The notes beneath the pieces are model-generated. The model did not search any database. It had not been told where the DNA came from and saw only the letters and a list, made by a program, of their open reading frames with translations. Positions 16,457 through 25,851 of a stretch of DNA of 64,000 nucleotides are shown piece after piece. The translations under genes were made by a program, and so were the position numbers. Source of the stretch: Haloferax litoreum. Its GTDB lineage: Archaea > Halobacteriota > Halobacteria > Halobacteriales > Haloferacaceae. The stretch lies in NCBI RefSeq assembly GCF_009674605.1, contig NZ_WKJO01000001.1, positions 372,001-436,000 of the forward strand, read 5' to 3'. Position 1 is the first letter of the stretch, and every line of letters starts with the position of its first letter.

Positions 16457-17932
16457 TTAGCGGCCACCTGCTGCGATGACGAGTGGCCACGGCTTTTCGA
16501 CGTGTTCGACGAGGCTCCCGAGGAACCGTGCAGCGTCGGCACCGTCGACGATACGGTGGTCGAACGAGAGCGAGAACGAGATGACTCGCCGGACTGCCAC
16601 GTCCCCGTCGTCTGTCGGGACGACTTCCTTTCGAATCGTGTTGACACCGAGGATGGCGACCTGTGGCGGGTTGATTATCGGGTCGAACGATTCGACGCCG
16701 AGGACGCCGAGGTTCGATATCGTGAACGTGCCACCGGTCAGGTCGTCCATCGTGTAGTCACCCGAGAGCGCCCGCTGGGTAACTTCTATGCGTGTCTCAG
16801 CCAGTTCGGCGAGCGAAAGCGAGTCCACGTCGCGGACGACAGGGGCGATGAGTCCCTCGTCGATATCGACTGCGATGCAGATGTGGTGCGATTCGTGGAG
16901 TTGGTGAACGTCGTCTTCGAAGGTGGCGTTGAACGCCGGGTACTCGTCGAGCGCCGCCGAGACGGCGAGGATGAGTACGTCGGAGATGGACACGTCGACG
17001 CCGAGTGCGTCGTCCGCCGCGTCCGCCGCCGCGAGCAGTTCCTCCGCGTCGGCCCGGCGATTGACTGTCACGTGGACAGACTCTCGGTAACTCTGGCCGA
17101 GTCGGTCTGCAATCGTTCGACGCATCCCCGAGAGTGGTCGCTCCATCTCGACAGGTTCGGCTTCGGCGGCGACTGCTTCACCTTCGGACACACCACCCGA
17201 CTCGGCCGCCGCGCGCACGTCCGATTCGGTTATCCGACCGTTCTGACCGGTCCCTTCGACCTGCGAGATTTCGACGCCGAGTTCTCGGGCCAACCGACGA
17301 GCGCTCGGTGGCGCGAACACTCGCTTCCCCGCTGCACCCTCGCTCGACGTCGCTGCGTCCGCCGCGGCCGCACCGCCCTCACTGGGTGCGGACTCGGCCG
17401 CCCCCTCGACGTCCTCTTCGGTAATCGAACCCTGGAAGCCGGTTCCTTCGACTGTCGTGAGGTCGACACCGAGTTCGTCTGCGAGTTGTTTCGCTCGTGG
17501 TGAAGCACGAACGTCACTGGCCTCCTTCGTCTGTTCCTGTTCGGCCGGTTTCTGCTGTGTGACCGCCGACTGGGACGCGCTGGACGCTTCTGCAGTCGCC
17601 GTCTCGGGTTCTTCCTCGGCCGCTTCTGCGTCTTCCGCACCTGCGTCGGCATCTCCCACACCTGCTTCTGCTTCCAGCGACGAGATATCCTCGTCTGCTT
17701 CGGCCACGATTGCGACTACCCCACCGGGTGCTGTCGAGTCACCTTCGGCGAGGAGTACACGTCGCAAGACGCCGTCTTCTTTTGCCGTTATCTCGGCCGT
17801 CGTCTTCTCAGACTCGATTTCGGCGATAGGTTCACCCTCGGTGACCGCTCCACCCTCTTCGACGAGCCACGCGGCGAGTTCCCCGGACTTCATCTCCAGC
17901 CCGAGTTTGGGCATCTTGACAATGTACGCCAT
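16457..17932 (-). CDS. acoC: Dihydrolipoamide acyltransferase E2 with two subunit-binding domains
   Basis: The lipoyl-bearing core of the 2-oxoacid/acetoin dehydrogenase complex. The lipoyl domain is at residues 1-80, with lipoylation Lys about 43 (in IESEKTTAEI). An acidic Ala/Glu linker follows, then two peripheral subunit-binding domains (about 142-177, SPRAKQLADELGVDLTTVEG; and about 206-241, SARRLARELGVEISQVEG). The catalytic domain runs from about 264 to the end, with SFDHRIVDGADAARF containing the active-site His. The gene is convergent with acoX and has its own promoter. No E3 gene is in the window, so a shared E3 is likely. The start MAYIVKMPKLG fits the lipoyl-domain consensus. Confidence 0.9.
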   Translation of the reverse strand: MAYIVKMPKLGLEMKSGELAAWLVEEGGAVTEGEPIAEIESEKTTAEITAKEDGVLRRVLLAEGDSTAPGGVVAIVAEADEDISSLEAEAGVGDADAGAEDAEAAEEEPETATAEASSASQSAVTQQKPAEQEQTKEASDVRASPRAKQLADELGVDLTTVEGTGFQGSITEEDVEGAAESAPSEGGAAAADAATSSEGAAGKRVFAPPSARRLARELGVEISQVEGTGQNGRITESDVRAAAESGGVSEGEAVAAEAEPVEMERPLSGMRRTIADRLGQSYRESVHVTVNRRADAEELLAAADAADDALGVDVSISDVLILAVSAALDEYPAFNATFEDDVHQLHESHHICIAVDIDEGLIAPVVRDVDSLSLAELAETRIEVTQRALSGDYTMDDLTGGTFTISNLGVLGVESFDPIINPPQVAILGVNTIRKEVVPTDDGDVAVRRVISFSLSFDHRIVDGADAARFLGSLVEHVEKPWPLVIAAGGR

Positions 17933-18007
17933 GGTAACAACATACACTATCTATCACGAAATAGGTTGGCAGGGAAACGAATCCGACTTCCTGCGTTCGA
18001 GGCCCGT

Positions 18008-18715
18008 TCACTCGTCGACGACACCGGCGCGAACCCGTGCGAATCCCAAGGCTTGCGTCGACGAGTCGACGGCGTAGCACCGCGATTCGAGGGACCGATG
18101 GGCCGCGAGGAGTCGCTGGTCGAGCATCGCCGTCGGCGACCCGCGCATCGTCCGCGTGCCGGGCGGCGCAGTCACGCGGACGAGCGCTCGGAAGACAGGA
18201 TTGAGTGGTCGCCACGTTGGGTCTGTCGTCCGCGCGAGGTCGACGAGACAGAGACGCCCACCGGGACCGACGAGGTCCGCCCACGACGAGACGACGTCGG
18301 CAGGGTCGGCGAACATCCCGGAGACGAACGTCGCGAGGACGGCGTCTACGTCGGTGATTGGTGGACGTGTCGCGTCTGCGCGGACGAGGTGGACGTTCGG
18401 ATACGCGGCCATCCGGTCGCGAGCGACGTCGAGTACGCCCGGAGCGAAGTCGACACCGACGACAGTGCCCTCGGGTCCGACGCGGTCTGCGAGGTACGGC
18501 AGGTTCGCACCCGTCCCGCACCCCATCTCGACCACGGTGTCTCCTGTGTCGAGTCCGAGCGCGTCTGCTGCGTCGGTTCGGACGCTCCCGACGCCGGGTG
18601 TCCGACGGGCGATGGCATCGTAGAGCGTCGCCCACCGCGTGTAGAAGGATTGCGCGACTGCCGACGGTGACGGAGTCGACGAGTGTTGTGCAGAGGCCGA
18701 CGAGTCTGAAGGCAT
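18008..18715 (-). CDS. SAM-dependent methyltransferase (class I)
   Basis: A 235-aa protein with the Rossmann SAM site VVEMGCGTGANLPYLADRVG (motif I), VVGVDFAPGVLDVARDRM (motif II region) and VRADATRPPITDVDAVL. It resembles UbiE/phospholipid-type methyltransferases, but the substrate is not evident. Its ATG shares one base with the stop of the upstream regulator gene (TGATG), so it is the third gene of a dcd - regulator - methyltransferase operon. The first 25 residues are Ser/Thr-rich and may be disordered. Confidence 0.8.
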   Translation of the reverse strand: MPSDSSASAQHSSTPSPSAVAQSFYTRWATLYDAIARRTPGVGSVRTDAADALGLDTGDTVVEMGCGTGANLPYLADRVGPEGTVVGVDFAPGVLDVARDRMAAYPNVHLVRADATRPPITDVDAVLATFVSGMFADPADVVSSWADLVGPGGRLCLVDLARTTDPTWRPLNPVFRALVRVTAPPGTRTMRGSPTAMLDQRLLAAHRSLESRCYAVDSSTQALGFARVRAGVVDE

Positions 18716-19614
18716 CAGAGTAAGACGCGAACCACGTCGGCGACAGTCGGCGCGTCGGGACCGAGGATGTACGTGATTGGTTCGATGCCGTACCCACCCG
18801 ACTGGTAGACGACGAACGTCTCCGGCACGTCGCGGCCTTCGAGCGTCGCGCGGACCGGGTCCGTCGGCGCGTCCGGGTCGAACTCGATGCACTCGTACCC
18901 CGCCGCTTCGAGGTCACTGATGACACCGGCGTCGTAGACGACGTTCAGGGCCGCGTTCACGTCCACACCGGCGGCGCGGGCCGACAGCAACACGCTGGCG
19001 ACGTGTTCGCTCACGCCGAACTCCGGTTCGCCGGGGACCGTCGCTTGCCCCTTCACGTCGAAGATTCGGCCGGGGACGCCGGCAACGTCGTCGATGTTGT
19101 CGGCACCGGGGAGCGCTTCGACGAGGTTCGACCCGACGTTGGGAATGAGACCGGCGAATCCAGAGGTGTTCGTGAGCATCCGAAGGCCTCGGCGAACCGA
19201 CGACCGAACCTGTTCGACCGTCCGGAGGTGGCCCTCCGGGTCGTGGATGCTGTGGAACCCGTCGTACGAGGAGAGTTCCGGCATCGCCTCCTCGTGGAGG
19301 TCCGAGAGGAGGTCGCCTTCTTCGAGTTGGCGGATGAGGACTTCCGACTCCACGAGTGCCTGCACCGGCGTCATGTCGCCGGTCGCGAGGCCTTCGCCGA
19401 CGCGGGCGACTAAGTCGTGAACGCGTTCGTCGTCGGCGATTCGCTCGTTCATGCTGACTTCGCCATGGGCGTACTTCGAGACGGCGCTCTGACTGATGCC
19501 GAGTGCGTCGGCCACCTCGGCCTGTGTAAAGCCACGAGAGCGGAGGTCTTCTGCGAGCAACGCGCGGAACGTGGGAAGAAACGCGTCGACGACGATTTCT
19601 TCGATGAATCTCAT
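18715..19614 (-). CDS. thiR: ThiR-like transcriptional regulator (HTH plus ThiN domain)
   Basis: A 299-aa regulator. An HTH lies at about residues 20-50 ([24 protein letters not shown]). The C-terminal half (about 120-297) resembles the ThiN domain of archaeal thiamine-phosphate synthases, with the conserved stretches [13 protein letters not shown] and [14 protein letters not shown]. Such HTH-ThiN proteins control thiamine genes in archaea by sensing a thiamine phosphate; that role is inferred here. It overlaps the dcd stop by 4 bp and the methyltransferase start by 1 bp. No thi biosynthetic gene is in the window, so control would be in trans. Confidence 0.78.
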   Translation of the reverse strand: MRFIEEIVVDAFLPTFRALLAEDLRSRGFTQAEVADALGISQSAVSKYAHGEVSMNERIADDERVHDLVARVGEGLATGDMTPVQALVESEVLIRQLEEGDLLSDLHEEAMPELSSYDGFHSIHDPEGHLRTVEQVRSSVRRGLRMLTNTSGFAGLIPNVGSNLVEALPGADNIDDVAGVPGRIFDVKGQATVPGEPEFGVSEHVASVLLSARAAGVDVNAALNVVYDAGVISDLEAAGYECIEFDPDAPTDPVRATLEGRDVPETFVVYQSGGYGIEPITYILGPDAPTVADVVRVLL

Positions 19615-20204
19615 GTGTCGTCGGAGGCGGAAAACTCGGGGTCAGAACCGATGCGCGAGGCCTGTGGACCGCGCTGTCCCTGATACTTCGACCCGCGTTC
19701 TGCGCCGTAGGGACGGTCTGCGGGCGACTTCATCTCCGTGAAGATGAGTTGAGAGATGCGCATGCCGGGCGTGAGCGCGACGGGTGCGGTCCCGAGGTTC
19801 GAGAGTTCGAGCGTAATCTGTCCCTCGTATCCTGGGTCGACGATACCGGCCGTCGCGTGGATGACGACGGCGAGTCGGCCGAGGGACGACCGGCCTTCGA
19901 CCGTCGCCAGCAGGTCGGCGGGAATCTCCACGCGTTCTTTGGTCGTCCCGAGGACGAAGTCACCCGGATGGAGGATGAAGTCCTCACCCTCGGGGACGTG
20001 CGTCTCGGTGACGTATTTCGACACTTCGTCTTCACGAGTCGGGTGGATACACGAGATGTTCGTGCGCTGGAACTCCAGAAAGTCCGTGCCCAGTCGAAGG
20101 TCCACACTCGCCGGTTGGACCTGCATGTCGATGTCGTCGATTGGGTCCACTACGAGGTCGCCTCGTTCGAGGCGAGCGAGGATGTCTGCGTCCGAGAGTA
20201 TCAT
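19611..20204 (-). CDS. dcd: dCTP deaminase
   Basis: Converts dCTP to dUTP, feeding dTTP synthesis. The 197-aa protein starts at [16 protein letters not shown] and contains the family motifs [15 protein letters not shown], the catalytic segment [26 protein letters not shown] (Ser-Arg pair and Glu), and the C-terminal lid [14 protein letters not shown]. It is the first gene of the operon with the ThiR-like regulator and the methyltransferase (4-bp overlap). The deaminase-only and bifunctional dUTPase versions differ subtly and cannot be separated with certainty here. Confidence 0.93.
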   Translation of the reverse strand: MILSDADILARLERGDLVVDPIDDIDMQVQPASVDLRLGTDFLEFQRTNISCIHPTREDEVSKYVTETHVPEGEDFILHPGDFVLGTTKERVEIPADLLATVEGRSSLGRLAVVIHATAGIVDPGYEGQITLELSNLGTAPVALTPGMRISQLIFTEMKSPADRPYGAERGSKYQGQRGPQASRIGSDPEFSASDDT

Positions 20205-20314
20205 TGTCGGAATGAGCGCGAGGAGGTAACGTAAATCCACCTTCTCGCCCGAGGTGTGTGACGACTTGTAGCCAGAGAACCTCGCACCCAACCCGACACG
20301 AATTCGAGACCAAA

Positions 20315-21055
20315 CTACAGCAGTTCGAAGAAGAGACCGGCGACGCTCAACCCGACAGTGACGAGTGCGGCGTCACCGACGTCGACGTCGCGTCCGCGGG
20401 CGAGGCCGTAGGTTCGGACGTACGTCGCCCACGCGACGACGACGAGTGTCACGGCACCCGTCAGTAGGCCAAGCCCCGAGAGAGACGCCTGTATGGCGCT
20501 GACCGCTCCGTTCGGGTTCGCAGGCAGGGTCACGCGACTGAGGTGGTAGACGAGGAACGACCCGACCACCAACAGACGAAGTGTGCTGGGAATCAACCCC
20601 CACCCGGCGACGACGAGCGTGTCGGTGAAGCGACCCGACCCGCCGACGAGTGACGACCCGATGTGGAGGACAGCACCTTGGAACACCCAGCCGAGAGGAA
20701 CGAAGAGCAGCATGGCCCACGGTACCCACGAGAGTTCCTGCCAGACGAGGTCGCCGAGGCGCCTGTCTATCGTCTCGGGGACAGATGAGTCACACCCGTC
20801 GGGCGGGGACATGTCGTCGAACGCACCGCCGTCTTCGTACTGCTCGCAGGACCACGCTGGAACGTGGTCGGGATTGTCAACCGAGACCTGTTGGTCGAGT
20901 TGCTGGGTGAACGTCCAGAAGATACCGCCGACGCCGGCAGTGAGGACGATACTCAGGAGTGCAACGACGGCGAGGACGCGGCCGAAATCGAACGGTGGCG
21001 TCTTCGAATCGAAGTATTCGCGGGGCTCGAGGAGGGGCGTTCGGGGACCAGCCAT
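20315..21055 (-). CDS. Yip1-family membrane protein
   Basis: A 246-aa protein with the N-terminal motif [17 protein letters not shown] typical of archaeal YIP1-like proteins. One membrane helix (about 28-48) is followed by a soluble loop containing three Cys ([18 protein letters not shown]) and then four more helices. Function is unknown in archaea; in eukaryotes Yip1 proteins act in vesicle traffic. The start at 21055 is chosen over longer frames because upstream sequence is shared with the divergent pth2 promoter region. Confidence 0.68.
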   Translation of the reverse strand: MAGPRTPLLEPREYFDSKTPPFDFGRVLAVVALLSIVLTAGVGGIFWTFTQQLDQQVSVDNPDHVPAWSCEQYEDGGAFDDMSPPDGCDSSVPETIDRRLGDLVWQELSWVPWAMLLFVPLGWVFQGAVLHIGSSLVGGSGRFTDTLVVAGWGLIPSTLRLLVVGSFLVYHLSRVTLPANPNGAVSAIQASLSGLGLLTGAVTLVVVAWATYVRTYGLARGRDVDVGDAALVTVGLSVAGLFFELL

Positions 21056-21155
21056 CGGTCGAACGACGGAGATGTCAATTAAGTTTCTTGTGATTCTCGG
21101 AGAGTCGACGCCCACGATGGGAGGACATTTACCGCGTCGGCGGGGAGAACACGCC

Positions 21156-21494
21156 ATGAAACAGGCCATCGTCGCCCGAGCAGACCTCGGCATGGGCCGA
21201 GGGAAACTCGCCGCGCAGGTCGCCCACGCCTCGCTATCCGCGTACGAGGACACGGACACACAGACACGGAAGCGCTGGAAGGGCGAAGGACAGAAGAAAG
21301 TCGTCCTCAAGGCGAACGGCGAGTCGGCGCTGTTCGAACTCGCCGACAAGGCAGAACGTGCGGGCCTTCCCACCGCCATCATCCGCGACGCGGGACACAC
21401 CCAACTCGACCCCGGTACGGTGACGGCACTCGCCGTCGGCCCCGGTGACGACGAGGAAATCGACCGCGTGACGGGCGACCTCTCGCTGTACTGA
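21156..21494 (+). CDS. pth2: Peptidyl-tRNA hydrolase, Pth2 type
   Basis: Releases peptides from prematurely dissociated peptidyl-tRNA. The 112-aa protein is a complete archaeal/eukaryotic Pth2: [24 protein letters not shown] at the start (catalytic Lys and His area), [19 protein letters not shown] in the middle and [21 protein letters not shown] at the end. Its TGA shares a base with the ATG of truD, so the two are translationally coupled. Confidence 0.95.
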   Translation: MKQAIVARADLGMGRGKLAAQVAHASLSAYEDTDTQTRKRWKGEGQKKVVLKANGESALFELADKAERAGLPTAIIRDAGHTQLDPGTVTALAVGPGDDEEIDRVTGDLSLY

Positions 21495-22843
21495 TGCGCG
21501 AGGCACACCCCCTCGAACAGGCAGTCGGCATCGACTACTACGTGAGCGACGCGGACGGTATCGGCGGCACCCTTCGAGTCGCCCCCGAGGACTTCCGCGT
21601 CCGCGAACTCGAACTCGACTCACTCAACATTCGCCCAGCGGACGCCCACACGGGCGACTTCCCCAACCTCGTCCTCCGCGTGACGCTCCGCGGGTGGGAC
21701 ACCAACGACTTCGCCGGACGACTCTCCGACGAACTCGGCGTGAGCAGAGAACGCGTCTCGTGGGCCGGGACGAAGGACAAACACGCCGTGACGACCCAGT
21801 TGTTCACCGTCCACGGCGGCGAGGCAGAGTCCGTCCCCGAGGTTCCGAACGCCGATATCGAAGTCGTCGGTCGACTCGGACGAACACTCGACTTCGGTGA
21901 CCTCGCGGGCAACGGATTCCGCATCCGCGTCCGCGACCCGGAACGCCCAGAGAACGCGGCGGCCATCACCGAGGCCCTCCGCGACTTCGGCGGCCGAGAC
22001 GACATGGTGGGGGTGCCAAACTTCTTCGGCCACCAGCGCTTCGGAAGTATCCGGCCCGTCACCCACACAATCGGCCTCCACGTCCTCCGCGGTGAGTGGC
22101 GCGAGGCCGTCCTCGCGTACTGCGGTGGCCCGACCGAAGACGAACCCGAAGAGACCCAAAAAGGACGCGCTATCGTCGACGAGGAGGCCGAATCCGACGA
22201 CCCCGACTGGCATCGCGCACTCGACGCGATTCCGGGCTACCTCGGCTACGAACGCGGCATGCTCCACCGCCTCGCCGAAGACGGTGCAGAGACCGAAGCG
22301 GACTGGCGCAACGCGCTCGAATCCGTCCCGTCGAACCTCCAGCGACTCTTCGTCAACGCCGCCCAATCGTACGCTTTCAACCGAATCCTCTCGGAGCGAC
22401 TCGCTCGCGGCCTCCCCTTCGACGAACCCGTCGAGGGCGACGTGGTTTGCTTCGCCGACAGAGACGCACCCGACGGCCTCGAACTGCCCGACGTGAGTCG
22501 CCTCCAGTCGGCGACTGGCCGTCGCGTCGACGTGATGGCCCGCCACATCGAACGCGGACGTGCCTTCGTCACCGCGCCACTCGTCGGCACCGAGACGGTA
22601 CTCGCCGACGGCGAACAGGGCGAAATCGAGCGGGAAGTCCTCGACGAGTTGGACCTCGAACCGAGCGACTTCGACCTGCCCGGAAACTTCCGTTCGACCG
22701 GCACCCGGCGAGCGATTCTCGTCCGAACCGACCTCACCATCGACGACGACGACGAGTTCGCCGTCGACTTCGCACTCCCGCACGGGTCGTACGCGACGGC
22801 CGTGATGCGCGAGTATCTGAAGGCCGGTCCGCTGGACCTCTGA
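21494..22843 (+). CDS. truD: tRNA pseudouridine synthase D
   Basis: Makes pseudouridine-13 in tRNAs (family TruD/Pus7). The 449-aa protein shows the catalytic Asp near residue 95 in [14 protein letters not shown], the [16 protein letters not shown] segment and a TRUD insertion domain between about residues 200 and 360. The start overlaps the pth2 stop by one base. The pth2-truD pairing joins two tRNA-related activities. It ends 38 bp from the convergent membrane-protein gene, with a T-run (CCCTTTTTAG) between them that may end transcription. Confidence 0.94.
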   Translation: MREAHPLEQAVGIDYYVSDADGIGGTLRVAPEDFRVRELELDSLNIRPADAHTGDFPNLVLRVTLRGWDTNDFAGRLSDELGVSRERVSWAGTKDKHAVTTQLFTVHGGEAESVPEVPNADIEVVGRLGRTLDFGDLAGNGFRIRVRDPERPENAAAITEALRDFGGRDDMVGVPNFFGHQRFGSIRPVTHTIGLHVLRGEWREAVLAYCGGPTEDEPEETQKGRAIVDEEAESDDPDWHRALDAIPGYLGYERGMLHRLAEDGAETEADWRNALESVPSNLQRLFVNAAQSYAFNRILSERLARGLPFDEPVEGDVVCFADRDAPDGLELPDVSRLQSATGRRVDVMARHIERGRAFVTAPLVGTETVLADGEQGEIEREVLDELDLEPSDFDLPGNFRSTGTRRAILVRTDLTIDDDDEFAVDFALPHGSYATAVMREYLKAGPLDL

Positions 22844-22880
22844 ATAGGGGTGCAGACCCGTAGAATCCCTTTTTAGCTGT

Positions 22881-23663
22881 TCAATCAGTGGACTGCGACG
22901 CCGCTGTCGCCCGCGTCGTCGCGTACCCGATTGCCGCGAACGGGAGCGACAGCAGTGTCGCCACGAGTGCGAATCCGATAGCGAGTGCAACGGTCCAGAG
23001 TTGGAATCCCGAGGCTTCGGCCGCCGGCGGGAAGTACGACCACACGGGGACTGCGAACGCGAGCGTCGAGACGGCCGCCCCGAGGCGATACCGGCCCCGG
23101 GCACTCGCCACGCCGAGTGCGTATCCGACGGCAAGCGGGAGTGCGAGCGTCGAGGTGCGCGCGACAGATGGGCCGACGACGGCGTAGGCGACACCCGCGC
23201 CGAGGGCGATGGGTGCCATCGCGTACAGTGACCCCGTGACGACGCCTTCGGTGTTCGAGCGCCCGGCGAAGATTGCACCTGCCGCCGCGAGGAAGACGAC
23301 ACCCGTCCCGACGACGACCACGGGTCTGTCGCGGGCGAACACGGCCACGAGTGGAATACCAGCGGACGCGACGAGTGCGAAGACGAGTTCCGCTGTCGTG
23401 CGGGTGTCCGCGGGGTCACGGTGGGCGAAGAACGCGCGGAACGTTCCCGCGGCAAGCCACGCGAAAACGGCGAACAGCACCGTCGAGATGGGTGCGGCCC
23501 GGCGGAGATACGATGCGATGGCACGGCCAGTGTCGAGCGCTGACTGCCCGAGTTGGGTTGCGAGACGAATGGTCGTCTCTGGGTCGAGTGCGAGGGCGAA
23601 CACCCCGACGAGACCAGCGAGTGCGAGCGGAGACAGAGACGCCAGAAGGGCGCGACGACGCAT
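22881..23663 (-). CDS. Uncharacterised polytopic membrane protein
   Basis: A 260-aa protein with about seven hydrophobic helices rich in Ala, Val and Gly. It starts MRRRALLASLSPLALAGLV, which could be a signal anchor. A segment between helices two and three, HRDPADTRTTAELV, is the most polar loop. No family recognised. It is convergent with truD and divergent from the DUF2103 gene. Confidence 0.65.
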   Translation of the reverse strand: MRRRALLASLSPLALAGLVGVFALALDPETTIRLATQLGQSALDTGRAIASYLRRAAPISTVLFAVFAWLAAGTFRAFFAHRDPADTRTTAELVFALVASAGIPLVAVFARDRPVVVVGTGVVFLAAAGAIFAGRSNTEGVVTGSLYAMAPIALGAGVAYAVVGPSVARTSTLALPLAVGYALGVASARGRYRLGAAVSTLAFAVPVWSYFPPAAEASGFQLWTVALAIGFALVATLLSLPFAAIGYATTRATAASQSTD

Positions 23664-23808
23664 ACCTCGGTGTCACGGACACGGCACCAATAGTTTTCGC
23701 CACGAGAGACAGTCCGGGAACCCGTTCAGAGTCGCCTCGCGGGGACGGGCGTGAAGAGCCACTTCCAATATAAACGACCTTTTGTACGCGCACACCCGAA
23801 CCGACGGT

Positions 23809-24534
23809 ATGCATTGCCGGCGGTGTGGGAATCCGTTAGCCAAACCGGGAGACTACTGTCTCACCTGCAACACCGCCAACTGCGACGCCGTCGTCGCCGT
23901 CTTCGACACCGACCGCGCGACGCTCACGTTCCTCGACGAAGACGACATCGTCGGCGAGACGACGGTCACGACCATCCCCGAGACGGACGACGACACCAGA
24001 GTCGTCCAACTGCGGAACTTCGCGGGCCTCGTCGCCGACGAGATTCGACGCAAACGCCCCGAGACGGTCTACGCCGCAGGCGAGCGTGCCCCCCTGCGCG
24101 AGACGCGCGCCCAACTCCACTACGAGTTCTACCGCGTCACTGAAACGGATCCGGTACAGGCCGTCCTCGACCGGCGAGGGGAACGAGCGCTGGAAGTCGT
24201 CGACATCCCACCCGCGGAGAAACTCGGTGGCAGTCACACGACACTCATCGGCGGGCGAAAGGGCAGACGGGCGATTGGCGTCGTCGCCGGCCACCCGCAC
24301 GTCAAGAAGGTCATTCCCGGCCCTATCGACGCCAGTGGAACCGGGTCGCGGACCGGTCTCCGCGCCAAAGTCACGCGGGCCGATACCAATGGAAACGTCA
24401 GACTCCTCTTACGCGATGGGTCGAGCGTCCAAGAAAACCGCATCGTCACGACGGCGATGAACCGCGAGACGGGCGAACGCGTCCGCGACGACCTGAACGA
24501 CGCACTGCGGGAAGACGGCTTACAGGACGAGTGA
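23809..24534 (+). CDS. DUF2103 family zinc-ribbon protein
   Basis: A 241-aa soluble protein. Residues 1-25 form a zinc ribbon (MHCRRCGNPLAKPGDYCLTC), followed by a conserved domain with EKLGGSHTTLIGGRKGRRAIGVVAGHPHVKKVIPGPI, the hallmark I associate with DUF2103 (annotated as predicted metal-binding). The C-terminus reads VRLLLRDGSSVQENRIVTTA, resembling a nucleic-acid-binding barrel. The start at 23809 is preferred over an upstream in-frame ATG because a TATA-like sequence (AATATAAACG, from about 23767) is better spaced. Function is unknown. Confidence 0.75.
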   Translation: MHCRRCGNPLAKPGDYCLTCNTANCDAVVAVFDTDRATLTFLDEDDIVGETTVTTIPETDDDTRVVQLRNFAGLVADEIRRKRPETVYAAGERAPLRETRAQLHYEFYRVTETDPVQAVLDRRGERALEVVDIPPAEKLGGSHTTLIGGRKGRRAIGVVAGHPHVKKVIPGPIDASGTGSRTGLRAKVTRADTNGNVRLLLRDGSSVQENRIVTTAMNRETGERVRDDLNDALREDGLQDE

Positions 24535-24674
24535 CCTCGTGCCCACTGGGTGAGCGACGAGGAGGGTTCTGTGAGAGTCTCGACGGCCGAGAGGAGTCGC
24601 GTTCGAAGCGGGTTCCCGCCAGACGGGGAAATTCCCGCCGGAATTGGTAATACCGTAGCAAGCGTCTAAGTAGC

Positions 24675-25463
24675 ATGATAACACCGGTCGAAGACATCGA
24701 ATTTCTGGCTCGTTCAGCACACCGTGTGAACGCGCTCGGTGCACTGGCGGCCGGCCCCCAGAGTCGCGAGGACCTACGGGAAGCGATCGGCGCATCGAAC
24801 GCCACGGTCGGACGTCTCCTCAACGAGTTCGACAAGCGAACCTGGATATCGCGTGACGGTCACCGATACGAACTGACACCGCTCGGTGAGTTCATCGCCA
24901 CTGGGTTCTTCGACCTCGTAGAACGATTCGAGACAGAGCACTCGATCCGTGACATCTGGCAGTGGTTCCCCGCCGGTCTCGGGTTCACCATCGACATGTT
25001 CTCCGGGTCGACGATCACACTGCAAGACGAGCGCAACCCCTACTGTCCGAACAGCCGCTACGCCGAACTCATCGAGACGTCCGAGTCGCTCCGAGAGGTG
25101 GGAACTGTTCTCCACAAGCCGGAGAACGTCGAGATGGTGTTTGAGCGTGCTGTCGACGGCATGGAGGTCGAACTCGTCTTTCCGAGAGAAGTAATGACGG
25201 ACATGGTCGGCTTCGCTCCCGAACTCGCGGACGAGGCGCTGAAGAGCGGGAATCTCGTTCTTCTGGTCTACGACGACCTTCCGGATGGGTTCTGGATATT
25301 CGACGAGCGTGTCGGAATGTGCTGTCGCGACCAAGAGACGGAACTCTCCCGGGCCGTCATCGATACCAGCACGGCCGAAGCGCGAGCGCACGCGCAGTCG
25401 CTCTACGACGCGTACAGAAGCGAGGCAACCCCGTTCAACCCAACTGTGTTCGTCGCGAGCTAA
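24675..25463 (+). CDS. HTH regulator with FilR1-type sensor domain
   Basis: A 262-aa regulator. An N-terminal winged helix (about 10-75: ALAAGPQSREDLREAIGASNATVGRLLNEF) is followed by a domain resembling the FilR1/DUF1724 sensor (about 120-250). In other archaea such proteins respond to small ligands; FilR1 was described in methanogen filament control, but the ligand class here is unknown. It lies 208 bp upstream of a coupled three-gene unit on the same strand and is a natural candidate to control it. Confidence 0.75.
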   Translation: MITPVEDIEFLARSAHRVNALGALAAGPQSREDLREAIGASNATVGRLLNEFDKRTWISRDGHRYELTPLGEFIATGFFDLVERFETEHSIRDIWQWFPAGLGFTIDMFSGSTITLQDERNPYCPNSRYAELIETSESLREVGTVLHKPENVEMVFERAVDGMEVELVFPREVMTDMVGFAPELADEALKSGNLVLLVYDDLPDGFWIFDERVGMCCRDQETELSRAVIDTSTAEARAHAQSLYDAYRSEATPFNPTVFVAS

Positions 25464-25671
25464 CACCTCCGCTGCAGACTCCCGTCGTCGACGGGGAGCA
25501 CGAGCGTGCGTATCTAGCCTCAGAGTGCGGTAATTTCGATTTCAACTCCCGGAGGATGTCACGCATCGAGGACGAAACTGTATCGAGGAAAGAGCGGATT
25601 TCAGCATGTGCAATGATATCACGCAGCATCGTCAAGAACCATGGGCGCCATTAGTAAGTGAGGAAACAAGT

Positions 25672-25851
25672 ATGGCAACAGTAATCAGACAGACTAAGAA
25701 CACGGTCCCCGTTGGGATGACACCCGTTCCGAAGTACGCCACTTGGGACGAACACCGTGATGCATTGCGCCAGGAGGCCGAGGCTCTTCGAGCGAAGATG
25801 GAACGGCGACGGACCGAGGGTGCCACAGATCACCGTTCTGCGGTGAGATAA
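25672..25851 (+). CDS. 59-residue protein coupled to an FAD oxidase
   Basis: A small ORF that is probably real: its TAA shares one base with the ATG of the oxidase gene, its codon use is like its neighbours, and it has a clear start (AAGTATGGCA). The sequence is basic at the N-terminus (VIRQTKNTVPVGMTPVPKYA), followed by an amphipathic helix rich in Arg, Glu and Ala (HRDALRQEAEALRAKMERRR). No signal peptide or Cys. It could be a regulatory leader, a chaperone or a partner peptide of the oxidase. No family known to me. Confidence 0.6.
   Translation: MATVIRQTKNTVPVGMTPVPKYATWDEHRDALRQEAEALRAKMERRRTEGATDHRSAVR

Noticed and set aside
25557-25654. 32-codon ORF (MSRIEDETVSRKE...) upstream of the 59-aa gene
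   Set aside because: There is no promoter, coupling or recognisable motif, and it lies in a gap with a hairpin. Support is insufficient.
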